The notes beneath the pieces were generated by a model, which worked only from the letters and a program-made list of their open reading frames with translations, did not search any database and was not told the origin of the DNA. DNA of 64,000 nucleotides from Vibrio sp. 99-70-13A1 (GTDB lineage Bacteria; Pseudomonadota; Gammaproteobacteria; Enterobacterales; Vibrionaceae): NCBI RefSeq assembly GCF_013114625.1, contig NZ_VTXD01000013.1:1-64000 (forward strand), in the 5' to 3' direction. The position numbers were made by a program, and so were the translations under genes. Of this stretch, positions 8,935 through 19,193 are shown in pieces. Position 1 is the first letter of the stretch. Each line of letters begins with the position of its first letter.

Positions 8935-10659
8935 ATGCCAATTTCTAAACACCTATTTTTAACCTTTTTCATCGGTTTTTTAAGCCTAGGTTTATCGATG
9001 AACTCCGCACATGCAGCCACTACCGCTTCTGCAAGCGTGACTCAGAATAAAGTGACCAAAGATGAAGTTTTTGTGCTCAGGGTTTCTGTGAATGAAAAGG
9101 TCTCTTCAGATGCTTTAACACTCGATGCATTAGCCAATGATTTCTATATTGGTCGACCTAGTTTCGGTTCATCAATGAACATCATTAACGGAACTCGAAC
9201 GGTGCAAAGCGAATGGACTGTCACTCTAGCGCCACTGAGAGCAGGTTCATTAACCATTCCAAGTTTCACTATTGAAGGCGCTAAGACACGCCCTATTCCG
9301 ATCAAAGTGTCCATCAATAAGTTGGCACCAACCCAGAATGATATGGCTGAGTTTGAGCTGGAACTGAATACAACACAGCTTTATCCAGGCGAGAATGGGC
9401 AGCTTGATGTAACTTTGGTGATCAAGGCTGATCCTCGAAGGCTACAAAACCCTCAAATTGCGCCGCCTAGTTCTATACTTTCAAATAGCTCTGATGATTC
9501 AAATAGATCTTATGATTCAAATAACGTTATTAACGCAAAGGGACTAGACATAACCCCGATTGGAGACTCAAAACAGTACCAAGATGTGCGTAACGGTGTT
9601 GAAGTCACGGTAGTTCAGCAATCATTCTCTTTGTCTTCATCGATACCGGGTGATTACATGTTAATTGGACCTAAGCTAACAGGCTCAGTGGTCTATTCAG
9701 ATAATCGTTCGAGTAAAACTCGACTATTCCAACTGGATACACCAGTTAAAACATTTGCGGTGAACGTTCTGCCTATACCAAGCGATTACCAGGGAAGCTG
9801 GCTCCCAACACAGCAGCTCACACTCAACCAAACTTGGGAAGACAGTACCGGAGCAAAAATCGCGGAAGGCAGCCATATTGAATTGAGTGTGGGCGATTCC
9901 TTAACTCGAACTATCACCATGTCAGCAAAAGGGATTGCACAACATCAATTACCGAATCTTGCACTAACGAACCCTGAAACTGTTCGTGTGTACGAGGAAA
10001 AACCAAAGTTTGGTCAAACCGAATCTGGTGATGCTATTGTCGTTTTCCAACAAGTGCTTATACCTAAACAATCTGGCTCTTTCACTTTACCAGCGGTGAC
10101 ACAAACTTGGTTTAATACCACAAACAAAACGCAAGAAACAAGCTCACTTGGGGGTTTAACCTTTACGGCAATCGCTAATGCATCCGAGACTGCTGCAATA
10201 GAGCCTAAGAAATCAATCCAACCAGTTACAACCGAAACGGTAACAGTAACCGACGCAGGGATATGGCCATATATCACTTTGATGTTCGCGATACTTTGGC
10301 TTGGAAGCAGTGCCTTAGCTTTCCACTTCTGGAAGAAGCAATCTAGCAACCCGCCACACTCTAATACCCAGAAGACTGGCAAGCCGGATAACACACAGCA
10401 AGATCTTATTTTCGCTTTAGAAAAGAGAGATGGTTTACAAGTTGAAGCTATATTTGAAGTGTGGAGAGATGAGCACAGGAACGTTAGCCCAAGTGACTTG
10501 AATGCCATTAAAAACGAAATTAAATCATTCACAAATGAGCTTTACGGCAAAAATGCAGTCTCTAATCCAACATGGACACCAGCCACTGTAATAAAATTGA
10601 TTAGAAAACAGAAAGCCTCAAAAACCACTACTGAGGAGTCGGTTCTGAAACAATTATAA
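8935..10659 (+). CDS. batD: BatD-like secreted/anchored protein
   Basis: About 574 residues from the ATG at 8935. A GTG start at 8926 in the same frame is possible but would overlap the upstream gene. An N-terminal signal peptide (LFLTFFIGFLSLGLSMNSAHA) leads to a large beta-rich periplasmic region. A membrane helix lies at about 448-470 and a cytoplasmic C-terminal segment follows. This is the BatD architecture, thought to work with BatA/B/C at the inner membrane. A Ser/Asn/Asp-rich insert is seen near 183-200. It is the last gene of the operon; a terminator lies at 10767-10812. Confidence 0.87.
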   Translation: MPISKHLFLTFFIGFLSLGLSMNSAHAATTASASVTQNKVTKDEVFVLRVSVNEKVSSDALTLDALANDFYIGRPSFGSSMNIINGTRTVQSEWTVTLAPLRAGSLTIPSFTIEGAKTRPIPIKVSINKLAPTQNDMAEFELELNTTQLYPGENGQLDVTLVIKADPRRLQNPQIAPPSSILSNSSDDSNRSYDSNNVINAKGLDITPIGDSKQYQDVRNGVEVTVVQQSFSLSSSIPGDYMLIGPKLTGSVVYSDNRSSKTRLFQLDTPVKTFAVNVLPIPSDYQGSWLPTQQLTLNQTWEDSTGAKIAEGSHIELSVGDSLTRTITMSAKGIAQHQLPNLALTNPETVRVYEEKPKFGQTESGDAIVVFQQVLIPKQSGSFTLPAVTQTWFNTTNKTQETSSLGGLTFTAIANASETAAIEPKKSIQPVTTETVTVTDAGIWPYITLMFAILWLGSSALAFHFWKKQSSNPPHSNTQKTGKPDNTQQDLIFALEKRDGLQVEAIFEVWRDEHRNVSPSDLNAIKNEIKSFTNELYGKNAVSNPTWTPATVIKLIRKQKASKTTTEESVLKQL

Positions 10660-10766
10660 TTGTCTATTCACCGATACTTAACAGTAAGGCTGGTATTTTC
10701 AGTAAGGTAAGTACTTTGCTGTAAGGTCGCTACTTAGCAGTAAAACAGATGCTGTAGCAAAAGACC

Positions 10767-10812
10767 AAAAAGCCTAGCGATGAATCAACAGAATTCTCGT
10801 TAGGCTTTTTTA
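10767..10812 (+). terminator. Terminator of the MoxR/Bat operon
   Basis: Arms AAAAAGCCTA (10767-10776) and TAGGCTTTTT (10801-10810), with extra inner pairs (CGA/TCG), then a T-run. A and T runs on both sides suggest it also ends the convergent GGDEF gene. Confidence 0.8.
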
Positions 10813-10862
10813 TTTAAATTTTTACAGACTTACTATAAGTGAACGATAACCTGAGTAGGCTT

Positions 10863-12983
10863 CTACTCAACAGCAACTTTCAATGCAACGGCTGATACAC
10901 TTTGGTTTCTGCCTAAGTCTTTAGCCTGATACAAAGCTTTATCTGCATTTCTATACAAGCCATCAAAGTCTAAATTATTATACTGAGCTTTAACCGATGC
11001 ATAGCCTACTGAAGCTGTAAGGACTTGGCTGGTACTGCTGTCTTGGTGAGAAATTTTGGCATTTTCAATACATTGACGAATGCCCTCAGCTCGCTGTTTT
11101 GTCTCTTTGTGACTCGTCCCGACCAATAACAACATAAACTCTTCGCCACCGACTCTGCAAAAAGTTTCACCTTCATGATAAGTATGCTTTCTAAGAATAT
11201 CACCCACCGTTTTAAGCGCGGCATCCCCTTCTGTATGACCATACACATTGTTATACAAACCAAAGTGGTCTAAATCGACAAGAATAAGACCGAAAGTAAT
11301 CAAAGATGATTGATGGGTATCGCTCAACTCATCAAGGACTTGAGTCAATTTTCGCCTGTTACCAAGGCGAGTAAGTGGGTCCATTTTTGAAATTACATCA
11401 AGCTGTTCATTCGCCATTTCAAGCTGCAAAGTGCGCTTCTTCACTTCTTGTTCTAGTGTTTCATTAAGCATTTTCAGCTCTTCTTGTGCTTGAGTTCTTT
11501 GTAGGACTTCAGCCAAGCTTGAAGCAAATATGCGTATAACTTCCCTCAATTGAGAAGTCAACGGGCTTCGTGTCAGCAAGTTATCCGCAGCAATAAAAGC
11601 AATCGGTTCTTGTGTATTATTGGTGAGCATAGTCATGGATGTCCAACCAAACCCAACAATATTGCAGTCATGGTAAATAGGGACCGACTCTTCAAACGCC
11701 ACTTGGTTAGGCGTTGAGCGTGCTGCCGTCACTATCTCTCTATTCGTTGTTTCAGAACGATAATAGGATTCATCAACAATGTTTCCTTGAATGTTGGTGC
11801 CCCAGGTTCCTTGCATGTAGGTACAGTTTTTATCCGTTAAAAAAACAGCCATCCTATCGATGCCAAGATGCTGGATAGCAAAACTAACCGCTGATTTACA
11901 AACATCGCTCAAGCTGTCACAACGAGACAACTCCACCATGCTTGAGTGCAGCATTCGAATATTTTGTTCTTGCCGTTTTCGGATATAAATTTGAGAAAGA
12001 AGGGAGCCAAACGACGTCAACATTTGCTTTTGATAACCCGTTATTGGGCTGCGTTGAATATAGTTATCCATTGCGATCCAACCAATGGCTTTGTCGCCCT
12101 CTCGTAGAATGAGCATGCCATTCCACCCCTGTCCCACCACTTTCCCTGCCGTATAAAGAGGGGCTTCTTCAATAACGACTAAGTTTCTTTTACCATCAGA
12201 TAACGCTTCGATATATTCTTCTTCAAGTTGATGAAGATCGTATTGAGTATGGTGCTCACTATTGGTTTTGCCGTCTTCATCAGTGCCATAAGTGCCGCTA
12301 AAACAACGCTTTTTCATATCTAGCAGCATGAAAACCGCTCGGTCAAAGCCTAAGCGATCCCTTACTGCTTCTACTGCTGCTTTATATAAAGCATCCAATG
12401 ATTCAGGGTTGGATAATTCGAGTGCCACTTCATGCACTAGCTTCATATTTTCAACAAACAACTCTCGAAGTTTGATTTCATCTAAATACAGAGCTTCCCG
12501 CGTATCGCGATTTTTTATTTCTATGGCCGCATTTTTTTCTGCCCGAATACACTGCCAACGTGCCGCAGCAAGTTGAAGTACATCAAGATGATTTTCAAAG
12601 GCTTGGCTGATTTTTCCAGGATCACAACTTTGTATCACAAGGAAGGTTTTAGATGCGGGGGCATTATCCAACATCATAATAAATGATTCGCCACCGAGCT
12701 TCTCTACATGTTCCCACTGGCAAGTATTGATCGCCATAGGCAGTACACCGTCTGCTGTATCAAACTGTGAAACCCAAGGCCAAAACGTATTAGGATAAAC
12801 ATCAAGAGAGCTGACTTTTCCAGAAGAAAAAAGAGGCGATTGATTCGTTGAAATAGAAGGATTGGTAAAAATACCTACCCCTTTGGGGCATAGAATTTGG
12901 GCAAGATAACCAAAAAGGTATTCAGCGAGTAAGCGATGATCTCGTATGGCTGACATTTGTTTGGTAAAGGCTTTTACTGGCAC
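10863..12983 (-). CDS. cdgA: GAF-GAF-GGDEF diguanylate cyclase (CdgA-like)
   Basis: A 706-residue soluble protein. Two GAF-type sensor domains (about 170-335 and 355-500) are followed by a coiled coil (EELKMLNETLEQEVKKRTLQ) and a GGDEF domain (about 540-700). The signature at 612-616 is GGEEF and the upstream Mg/GTP segment is ILVDLDHFGLYNNVYGH, so it is predicted to be an active c-di-GMP synthase. The RxxD inhibitory site is absent (HEGE at that place). It sits beside pst, as V. cholerae CdgA (VCA0074) does. The start codon is GTG at 12983; the first internal Met at residue 10 is an alternative. Confidence 0.87.
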   Translation of the reverse strand: MPVKAFTKQMSAIRDHRLLAEYLFGYLAQILCPKGVGIFTNPSISTNQSPLFSSGKVSSLDVYPNTFWPWVSQFDTADGVLPMAINTCQWEHVEKLGGESFIMMLDNAPASKTFLVIQSCDPGKISQAFENHLDVLQLAAARWQCIRAEKNAAIEIKNRDTREALYLDEIKLRELFVENMKLVHEVALELSNPESLDALYKAAVEAVRDRLGFDRAVFMLLDMKKRCFSGTYGTDEDGKTNSEHHTQYDLHQLEEEYIEALSDGKRNLVVIEEAPLYTAGKVVGQGWNGMLILREGDKAIGWIAMDNYIQRSPITGYQKQMLTSFGSLLSQIYIRKRQEQNIRMLHSSMVELSRCDSLSDVCKSAVSFAIQHLGIDRMAVFLTDKNCTYMQGTWGTNIQGNIVDESYYRSETTNREIVTAARSTPNQVAFEESVPIYHDCNIVGFGWTSMTMLTNNTQEPIAFIAADNLLTRSPLTSQLREVIRIFASSLAEVLQRTQAQEELKMLNETLEQEVKKRTLQLEMANEQLDVISKMDPLTRLGNRRKLTQVLDELSDTHQSSLITFGLILVDLDHFGLYNNVYGHTEGDAALKTVGDILRKHTYHEGETFCRVGGEEFMLLLVGTSHKETKQRAEGIRQCIENAKISHQDSSTSQVLTASVGYASVKAQYNNLDFDGLYRNADKALYQAKDLGRNQSVSAVALKVAVE

Positions 12984-13349
12984 AAGTTCTATCCATCTGG
13001 CTATTCAAGTAATGCAAAAATACCTATGGGTTAATATGCAATCAATATAACTAAAAAGCAGATGTTAACTTACTCGCAATTCCTTTCTTTGCATTGTCAC
13101 AAGCTGGACAAACACTACAAAAATGGGATTTCTTTTCCATTTTCTTACTAATGAAACTGTGAACCTATCAGGGTGGAAGTAACGATTATTTACGCAGTGT
13201 TTATACAAAAAGCACCAAGAAAAATAATAACGAAAAATGGAACCGATAAAGCAAAAAAGCCCCACTACAAATAGTGGGGCAAACTTTCCATCGCTTATAA
13301 TTATAGTGATATGCTAGTAAATAAAGCGCGGCGTAATCTATGGTTAAAA
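12984..13349. other. Intergenic region between pstB and the GGDEF gene
   Basis: 366 bp with no supported gene. It holds the pstB-side terminator (13253-13280) and presumably the promoter of the minus-strand GGDEF gene. A 66-codon open frame here runs into the terminator and was rejected. Confidence 0.5.
13253..13280 (-). terminator. Terminator of the pst operon
   Basis: Perfect 9-bp stem GCCCCACTA/TAGTGGGGC with a 4-nt loop, followed on the minus strand by a run of six T. It lies 70 bp after the pstB stop. Confidence 0.85.
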
Positions 13350-14099
13350 TTAACCAAAATCACCGTTTACGTAACCCTGTGTACGGTCGTCTTTAGGGTT
13401 ACTGAAAATAACTTGAGTATCGTTGTGTTCAACCAATTCACCCATCAAGAAGAAAGCCGTACGGTCTGAAATACGTCGAGCTTGCTGCATTGAGTGAGTC
13501 ACGATCACGATGGTGTAGTTCTTCTTAAGATCTTCCATCAACTCTTCAATTTTATGAGTCGCAATCGGGTCAAGTGCTGATGTCGGTTCATCCATTAAAA
13601 TAACATCTGGTTCCATTGCAATGGTACGAGCAATACACAAACGCTGCTGCTGACCACCAGACAAACCAAAGGCATGCGACTTAAGACGGTCTTTCACTTC
13701 ATCCCAAAGCGCAGCACCACGAAGAGAGCTTTCTACCACTTGGTCGATGTGTTTTTTATCTTTAATCCCTTGAGCTCGTAGACCATAAGCCACGTTCTCA
13801 TAAATGCTCATTGGGAATGGGTTTGGCTTTTGGAATACCATGCCAACTCGAATACGTAAATCAGAGACATCAATATTTCCATAGATGTCAGTGCCATCCA
13901 TTTCTAATAAGCCTGTAATTTTCACACCTTCAATCAAATCATTCATGCGGTTAAGACAGCGCAAAAGTGTTGATTTCCCACAGCCTGAAGGACCAATTAA
14001 CGCCGTCACTTGGCGAGTTGGAATCGGCAAATTAATTGATTTAAGTGCTTGGTTGTCGCCGTAAAACAGGTCTAGGTTTTCAATATCAAATTTGTTCAT
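13350..14099 (-). CDS. pstB: Phosphate ABC transporter ATPase PstB
   Basis: 249 residues. Walker A is GPSGCGKST (about 33-41), the Q-loop is [11 protein letters not shown], the signature is LSGGQQQR and Walker B is [12 protein letters not shown], followed by the H-loop in VTHSM. The strong match to PstB over its whole length identifies the ATPase that powers high-affinity phosphate uptake with PstS, PstC and PstA. It is last in the pstSCAB order, 66 bp after pstA. No phoU follows in the window; the next gene is a GGDEF protein. Confidence 0.96.
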   Translation of the reverse strand: MNKFDIENLDLFYGDNQALKSINLPIPTRQVTALIGPSGCGKSTLLRCLNRMNDLIEGVKITGLLEMDGTDIYGNIDVSDLRIRVGMVFQKPNPFPMSIYENVAYGLRAQGIKDKKHIDQVVESSLRGAALWDEVKDRLKSHAFGLSGGQQQRLCIARTIAMEPDVILMDEPTSALDPIATHKIEELMEDLKKNYTIVIVTHSMQQARRISDRTAFFLMGELVEHNDTQVIFSNPKDDRTQGYVNGDFG

Positions 14100-14165
14100 A
14101 ATCGTAATCTCTAAATTCTTAAATTCGTTTCTAATTCAATGCTTATACACGTTGCTCACAGGAGC

Positions 14166-15047
14166 TTAATACGTTGCTGTGTTGAAGCGGCTTGCAATTA
14201 ATTTGGTGACCATGTTGATCAGCAAAACAAGCACAATTAGGACTGTCGCTGTACCGTAAGCTTGGTTCCACTCATCAATAGTGAACAGCTCAGTGGTCAA
14301 CTTATATAGGTGAACCGTTAGTGTACGACCAGAATCCAATACAGATTCTGGAATACGTGCCACCATACCTGCTGTTAGAAATACAGGTGCTGATTCGCCA
14401 ATTACACGACCAATACTAAGAATGACCGAAGTTAAGATACCTGGCATTGCACTTGGTAAGATTAAACGCCAGATAGTGTAGATTTTAGGAGCGCCAAGAC
14501 CATATGAGCCTTCGCGGTAAGTTTGTGGCACTGCCATCAATGCTTCTTCAGTTGTACGAATAATAACGGGAAGAATCAAAATACTCAGTGTTAATGCACC
14601 CGAAAGAATCGAGAAGCCTAAACCTAAGATAGAAACAAAGAATGTCATACCAAATAGACCAAAGATAATCGATGGAATACCGGCTAAAGATTCAGTACAG
14701 AAACGGATAACTTTTACTAATCGGCTACCCACCTTGGCGTATTCCGTTAGATAAATCGCCGTCATAATACCGAGCGGTGCTGCGACGGATATCGATGCTA
14801 TCACCATATAAATGGTGGATATAATCATCGGGAAAATGCCTTGCTCCGTACCAGTACGAGTGTAGTCATCAGTAATAAAGTTCCAATCTACGTGTTGTAG
14901 ACCATTCGACAAAATGTACCAAATAATCCAAAACAAGAAGCCAACCGTCACAGCGGCTGCACCCCAGATGAAGACTTTCAAAACATTATCTTTGTTTTGG
15001 CGAGCTTGTTTTAGCTTTACGCGATCTTGAGTTTTAATTATTTGCAT
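14166..15047 (-). CDS. pstA: Phosphate ABC transporter permease PstA
   Basis: About 293 residues with six membrane segments and the permease loop around PQTYREGSYGLGAPKIYTIW (EAA motif). It forms the inner-membrane channel with PstC. An open frame extends upstream to 15080, overlapping pstC by 17 bp. The ATG at 15047 has AAGGTG at ideal spacing and leaves a 16-bp gap after the pstC stop, so I choose it. The length then matches the usual PstA of about 295 residues. Confidence 0.93.
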   Translation of the reverse strand: MQIIKTQDRVKLKQARQNKDNVLKVFIWGAAAVTVGFLFWIIWYILSNGLQHVDWNFITDDYTRTGTEQGIFPMIISTIYMVIASISVAAPLGIMTAIYLTEYAKVGSRLVKVIRFCTESLAGIPSIIFGLFGMTFFVSILGLGFSILSGALTLSILILPVIIRTTEEALMAVPQTYREGSYGLGAPKIYTIWRLILPSAMPGILTSVILSIGRVIGESAPVFLTAGMVARIPESVLDSGRTLTVHLYKLTTELFTIDEWNQAYGTATVLIVLVLLINMVTKLIASRFNTATY

Positions 15048-15063
15048 AGTATTCACCTTCCGC

Positions 15064-15993
15064 TTACTTAGCTTTTTCACGGTTTAGATAAAGCAGAGCA
15101 CCATTTAACATCATGATGAATACAAGAAGTACAACACCAGTTGCGTACAATGCGTTCGCGTGAACGCCACTTGCGTATGACATTTCAATAGCAATGTTCG
15201 CCGTTAATGTACGAGCTGAGTCTAATATTCCTTCCGGCATGGCAGGGGCATTACCCATAACCATAATGATTGCCATGGTTTCACCAAGAGCGCGGCCAAT
15301 ACCAAGAATCACACCGGTCATAATGCCTGAACGTGCTGCTGGTACTAACAGTTTAAAAATCGTAAAGATTTTAGATGCACCTAACGCCAGTGAACCTTCT
15401 TTATAAGCATGAGGCACTGCACGAATAGAGGTTTCAGATACCGTGATAACCGTTGGTAAAATCATAATACCGAGAACGATAATACCCGCGAGAATAGTGT
15501 TACCAGCAGGAACCTGGAAAACATTTTGGATAAGAGGAACAATGATAACTAAGCCAAAAAATCCGTAAACTACTGACGGAATACCCGCTAATAATTCAAC
15601 AGCAGGTCGGATGATATCAGCCAAGCGCTTAGGAGCAATTTCAGCGATAAAGATTGCCGTGAGTACACCAACTGGAACACCAACAACAACAGCACCAAGT
15701 GTAGAAACAATCGAAGCAACAATCATGGTTGCTACACCGAATAGAGCCGGTGGTAACCAATCTGTTCCTAAAACAATGCCAGAGACACCAGCCTCTTGGA
15801 ATGCAGGGATACTCTCTGCAACGATAAAATAAGCGATTACTGCCAGTGATACGATGCCGATTACAGCACTCGTTAAGAATAAGCCGTGAAAGATACGCTC
15901 TTTCCAATCAATACGCTTTTTGGTGCGTAGACTTGGCTTATTGACTTGAGTTGCTTCAGTATTCATAAGCTTTTCACTATTTGCGATGGTCAT
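15064..15993 (-). CDS. pstC: Phosphate ABC transporter permease PstC
   Basis: 309 residues with a short cytoplasmic N-terminus, then six predicted membrane helices (the first at about 36-58). The EAA-type loop is AVPHAYKEGSLALGASKIFT. It is the partner permease of PstA. The start ATG at 15993 has only a weak ribosome binding site; Met10 (15966) is an alternative. It is separated from pstS by about 105 bp that contain a terminator-like hairpin, so its expression is probably a fraction of that of pstS. Confidence 0.94.
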   Translation of the reverse strand: MTIANSEKLMNTEATQVNKPSLRTKKRIDWKERIFHGLFLTSAVIGIVSLAVIAYFIVAESIPAFQEAGVSGIVLGTDWLPPALFGVATMIVASIVSTLGAVVVGVPVGVLTAIFIAEIAPKRLADIIRPAVELLAGIPSVVYGFFGLVIIVPLIQNVFQVPAGNTILAGIIVLGIMILPTVITVSETSIRAVPHAYKEGSLALGASKIFTIFKLLVPAARSGIMTGVILGIGRALGETMAIIMVMGNAPAMPEGILDSARTLTANIAIEMSYASGVHANALYATGVVLLVFIMMLNGALLYLNREKAK

Positions 15994-16044
15994 ATACTAA
16001 ATCTCATACTTTGCTCTGTAATTCAGGCAAAGTTGAAAGAAAAG

Positions 16045-16068
16045 GCTCAGCCCAAATGTAGGCTGAGC
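16045..16068 (-). terminator. Attenuator-like hairpin between pstS and pstC
   Basis: Perfect 8-bp GC-rich stem GCTCAGCC/GGCTGAGC with an 8-nt loop. On the minus strand it is followed by CTTTTCTTTC. It lies just after the pstS stop, inside the operon. This suits partial termination (or 3'-end protection) that leaves pstS mRNA in excess over pstCAB. Confidence 0.65.
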
Positions 16069-16099
16069 AATATTTAAATGCTTTAAGCTAAGTAAATGA

Positions 16100-16921
16100 T
16101 TAGTTTACTGTGATGTAGCCTTTCTTACCTGCGATAGCCTGTGCTTCATCAGCAACCATCCAGTCTAGGAACTGTTGAGTTTCTTTAGAAGGAGCACCAG
16201 CTTTGTAAAGAACTAGGAATGGACGAGCAACTTTGTAAGAACCGTTCTTAACGTTTTCTACGTTTGCAGCAGCACCATCGATAGTTAGAGCTTGAACTGT
16301 GTTATCTACAGTACCAAGAGAAATGAAGCCGATAGCGTATGGGTTGCTTGCTACCGATACTTTTAGTGCGCCGTTACCGTTAGCAACTTGTGCACGTTGA
16401 GAGATTGCAGATACTTTCTTATCGCCAATCTTTTTCTTAAGTTTCATGATGTCTTCGAATGCACCACGAGTACCAGAAGCTGTATCACGTGTGATTGCAA
16501 CGATTGGCTTGTCAGCACCACCAACGTCTTTCCAGTTAGTGATGTCGCCTTTGTAGATAGAAGTGATTTGCTCAGCAGTTAGAGCAGAAACTTCGTTATT
16601 TGGGTTAACAACAACTGCAATACCGTCACGAGCGATAACCAGCTCTTTTAGGTCAGATGTTCTCTCTTCTTCTTTTAGGTCACGAGAAGAGATACCAAGG
16701 TCAGCACTTCCATTTTTTGCTGCTTTGATGCCTGCAGAAGAACCTGGAGCTTGAATCTCGATGAATACTGGTTCACCTTTATTCATGTAAGTTTCTGCAA
16801 AAACTTCAACCAGTGGAGAAGCACTGTTAGAGCCAACTACAGAGATAGTTTCTTTAGCTGAAGCTGTATTCACTGTTAGAGCGCCTAGTAGTGCGATTGC
16901 ACCGATAACTGTCTTTTTCAT
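16100..16921 (-). CDS. pstS: Periplasmic phosphate-binding protein PstS
   Basis: 273 residues with a clear signal peptide (MKKTVIGAIALLGALTVNTASA). The mature protein contains phosphate-binding segments typical of the short PstS class: VVGSNSASPLVEVFAE near the N-terminus and ITRDTASGTRGAFED further on. A GTG lies one codon upstream, but ATG at 16921 has AAGGAAA at good spacing and is preferred. It captures phosphate in the periplasm and delivers it to PstCA. It is the first gene of pstSCAB, behind a pho-box candidate. Confidence 0.95.
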   Translation of the reverse strand: MKKTVIGAIALLGALTVNTASAKETISVVGSNSASPLVEVFAETYMNKGEPVFIEIQAPGSSAGIKAAKNGSADLGISSRDLKEEERTSDLKELVIARDGIAVVVNPNNEVSALTAEQITSIYKGDITNWKDVGGADKPIVAITRDTASGTRGAFEDIMKLKKKIGDKKVSAISQRAQVANGNGALKVSVASNPYAIGFISLGTVDNTVQALTIDGAAANVENVKNGSYKVARPFLVLYKAGAPSKETQQFLDWMVADEAQAIAGKKGYITVN

Positions 16922-17421
16922 CACAAATTTCCTTTAGTGGCGTTATTGCCGTTATGTTTTGCTTGAACGAGGCTTACTTTAAAATCTGAATGTGACAGTT
17001 GTGTTTCACTTAATTGAAGCCTATATGACAAAGCGTAATAAAACCGAAATTATCGATTTCCCTTTAATCACCTCCTCTATTTCCCATATATAGCTATAAC
17101 GGTTCTCTTCTTATTACTCCAAACCCCCTTTACCGCCCAATTGTGCCCCTTATAAACCTGCGCACTTTTCTTTACAGCTCACTATTCTTTTTTAGATATA
17201 AATCAAAAGTCCGTAGGCTGTATCTGTTAATGTCCCCTCCTTCCGCACGGCAAACGATTAAATGGCATTTAAAAACGCCTAATTCATAACAAAATGTAAT
17301 GGTTTATTGATTGATTTATCAGACTGACGGGATAGAATCGGTGCCGGAAAATAAAATAATAAGAATTATTCTCAACAACTGGAATTTTAACTAACCATCA
17401 AAGTGTAAAGAGGGTTTTAAC
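16922..17421. other. Divergent intergenic region pstS / second chemoreceptor
   Basis: 500 bp without a gene. It holds the pho-box candidate on the pstS side. On the other side there is a Fur-box-like element AATAATAAGAATTATTCTC at 17355-17373 (14 of 19 positions match the classical Fur consensus). No convincing sigma-28 site was found for the chemoreceptor; GCCGGAAA at 17343-17350 lacks a matching -35. Confidence 0.4.
16992..17031 (-). promoter_or_regulatory. Candidate pho box upstream of pstS
   Basis: On the minus strand TTGTCAT (17031-17025) and CTGTCAC (16998-16992) both match the PhoB half-site CTGTCAT. Their starts are exactly 33 bp apart, three 11-bp Pho repeats. The two intermediate repeats are degenerate (GCTTCAA, GTGAAAC). 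Position, 71-110 bp before the ATG, suits PhoB activation. Confidence 0.5.
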
Positions 17422-19065
17422 ATGCGCCAACTTTTAAGTGGCTTATCCATTAAAGTACAGATTTTAATACCTGTACTTTTCTCCATTGTTCTTCTGCTTG
17501 GTGGAATCACCATTGGAGGCGAAAAGCTAGAAAGTGCTTTTCAAGATGTATCGGTTGCCACTGACCAGCTGATTTTGCATAAAGAAGAGTTAAGTGAAAT
17601 CGTAGACAACAGCTACGGGATGCGTATCAAAGCCATCTACAGCTTGTTTAACCCAGAAGATATAAAGACTCTTGTGGAAACGCTTAATCAAAAAAGAAAC
17701 ACAAATTCACGCTTACTTGACTCACTTGATACCGTACCTGGCATGCAAGAAGAAGTAAGAATGATGCGTCAAGCTATGGGGCATTATGTGGACTTTTCAC
17801 GTCAAACCATGCTTCCTCTTTTAAAAATCAAACATGGGGAGAGTTACCTTTCTGATGATTTTGAAATGAAGTATCAGAACGCGTCTGCACAGTATCGTGA
17901 TGCTGGTAACAACATGGTAAAAGCGATTAACTCCCTCTCAAAAGAGCTCAACCGCATCGCTATTGAAAGCGTCGAAACTAACGGTGAAAAACACAGTTCA
18001 ACACTAAATACCGCCATCATTGCCCTACTGATCATTCTTTCTATTGCTCTTTTAAGTAGCTGGCTATTAGCTGGAATCATTGTTAATCCTATTAGAAACC
18101 TTCAAGTAACAATGCGTGATGTTGCGAAAGGAAACCTACTAGTTAAAGCCGACGAACAAGGTAAAAATGAAATTTCGTTTCTAGCTCAAGATGTGAACAA
18201 AACGGTAAGCCAGCTAAGAGAAACCGTTGAATCTTTGATGCGAATTAGCGTTGAAGTTGCTTCAGCTTCTACTGAACTTGCCGCGGTAATGACACAATCA
18301 AGCGCTAATTCAGATCAAGAAAAACAAGAAGTTGAACAAGTGGCTTCAGCCGTGAATCAACTAGAAAGTACGGCTTCACACGTCAATGAAAATGCCGTTC
18401 TTGCGGATTCTGCGTCTAAACAGGCTGACAAAATGGCAACTCATAGCATGACGTTGTTTGAAGAAAGCCACCAAGCGAATGAAAAAATGGCAATTCAGCT
18501 AGGAGATGCTGCTCAGGTTGTTGGTACGTTGAAAGAACAATCCGAGCAAATCGGTAAAGTGATTGAAGTGATCCAAAGTATTTCTGAACAAACCAACTTG
18601 CTTGCACTAAATGCTGCAATTGAAGCGGCGCGTGCTGGTGAAAGTGGGCGCGGTTTTGCGGTAGTAGCCGATGAAGTTCGTATGTTGGCAGCCAGAACTC
18701 AAGATTCAACGAAAGAGATTCAAGCGATTATTGAAGGGCTTCAAACTCAATCTGGTAATGCCAATGAAAGCATGAATAACTCACTGGCGATGCTGCAGCA
18801 AAACCAAGAGTTAGCAAGTGAAGTGAGTACTGCACTTTCAGACATTGCGCATTCAGTTACGGATATGACCGAGATTAATACGCAAGTTGCATCTGCCGCT
18901 GAAGAGCAAAGCCAAGTAACGGGTGACATCAACCGCAATATTTCAAATATCTACGATTTAGTCAGCCAAAACGTTACAGGTATTACTCAAGCAGCAGCTG
19001 CCAGTCATGAGTTATCAGATTTAGCTGAGCGTCAAAAGCAGCAACTTGATTACTTTAAAGTATAA
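17422..19065 (+). CDS. Methyl-accepting chemotaxis protein (four-helix-bundle type)
   Basis: 547 residues. TM1 is at about 11-31. A helical periplasmic domain of about 160 residues suggests a four-helix-bundle sensor, not the Cache type of the first MCP. TM2 is at about 192-216 ([20 protein letters not shown]), then HAMP and the signalling domain with [20 protein letters not shown]. No C-terminal CheR pentapeptide is seen (ends DYFKV). GAGGG lies before the ATG. A single-gene transcript is likely, ended by the hairpin at 19194-19224. Ligand unknown. Confidence 0.93.
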   Translation: MRQLLSGLSIKVQILIPVLFSIVLLLGGITIGGEKLESAFQDVSVATDQLILHKEELSEIVDNSYGMRIKAIYSLFNPEDIKTLVETLNQKRNTNSRLLDSLDTVPGMQEEVRMMRQAMGHYVDFSRQTMLPLLKIKHGESYLSDDFEMKYQNASAQYRDAGNNMVKAINSLSKELNRIAIESVETNGEKHSSTLNTAIIALLIILSIALLSSWLLAGIIVNPIRNLQVTMRDVAKGNLLVKADEQGKNEISFLAQDVNKTVSQLRETVESLMRISVEVASASTELAAVMTQSSANSDQEKQEVEQVASAVNQLESTASHVNENAVLADSASKQADKMATHSMTLFEESHQANEKMAIQLGDAAQVVGTLKEQSEQIGKVIEVIQSISEQTNLLALNAAIEAARAGESGRGFAVVADEVRMLAARTQDSTKEIQAIIEGLQTQSGNANESMNNSLAMLQQNQELASEVSTALSDIAHSVTDMTEINTQVASAAEEQSQVTGDINRNISNIYDLVSQNVTGITQAAAASHELSDLAERQKQQLDYFKV

Positions 19066-19193
19066 CTTGCAGACATTTCTTTGAGTCTTTGAGGTTAGAG
19101 TTACAAGTGACTCAAGCGCTTAACTAACATTTGTCTATAAGTTCTAGTAACAAAACAAAAAGCACTCGTTACAAAGCAGCAAGTGCTAGATAC

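Noticed and set aside
13065..13265. Minus-strand 66-codon frame downstream of pstB
   Set aside because: It starts inside the pst terminator, has no ribosome binding site and odd composition.
17343..17350. Sigma-28 -10 box GCCGGAAA before the second MCP
   Set aside because: Only 6 of 8 match and there is no TAAA-type -35 at 11 bp.
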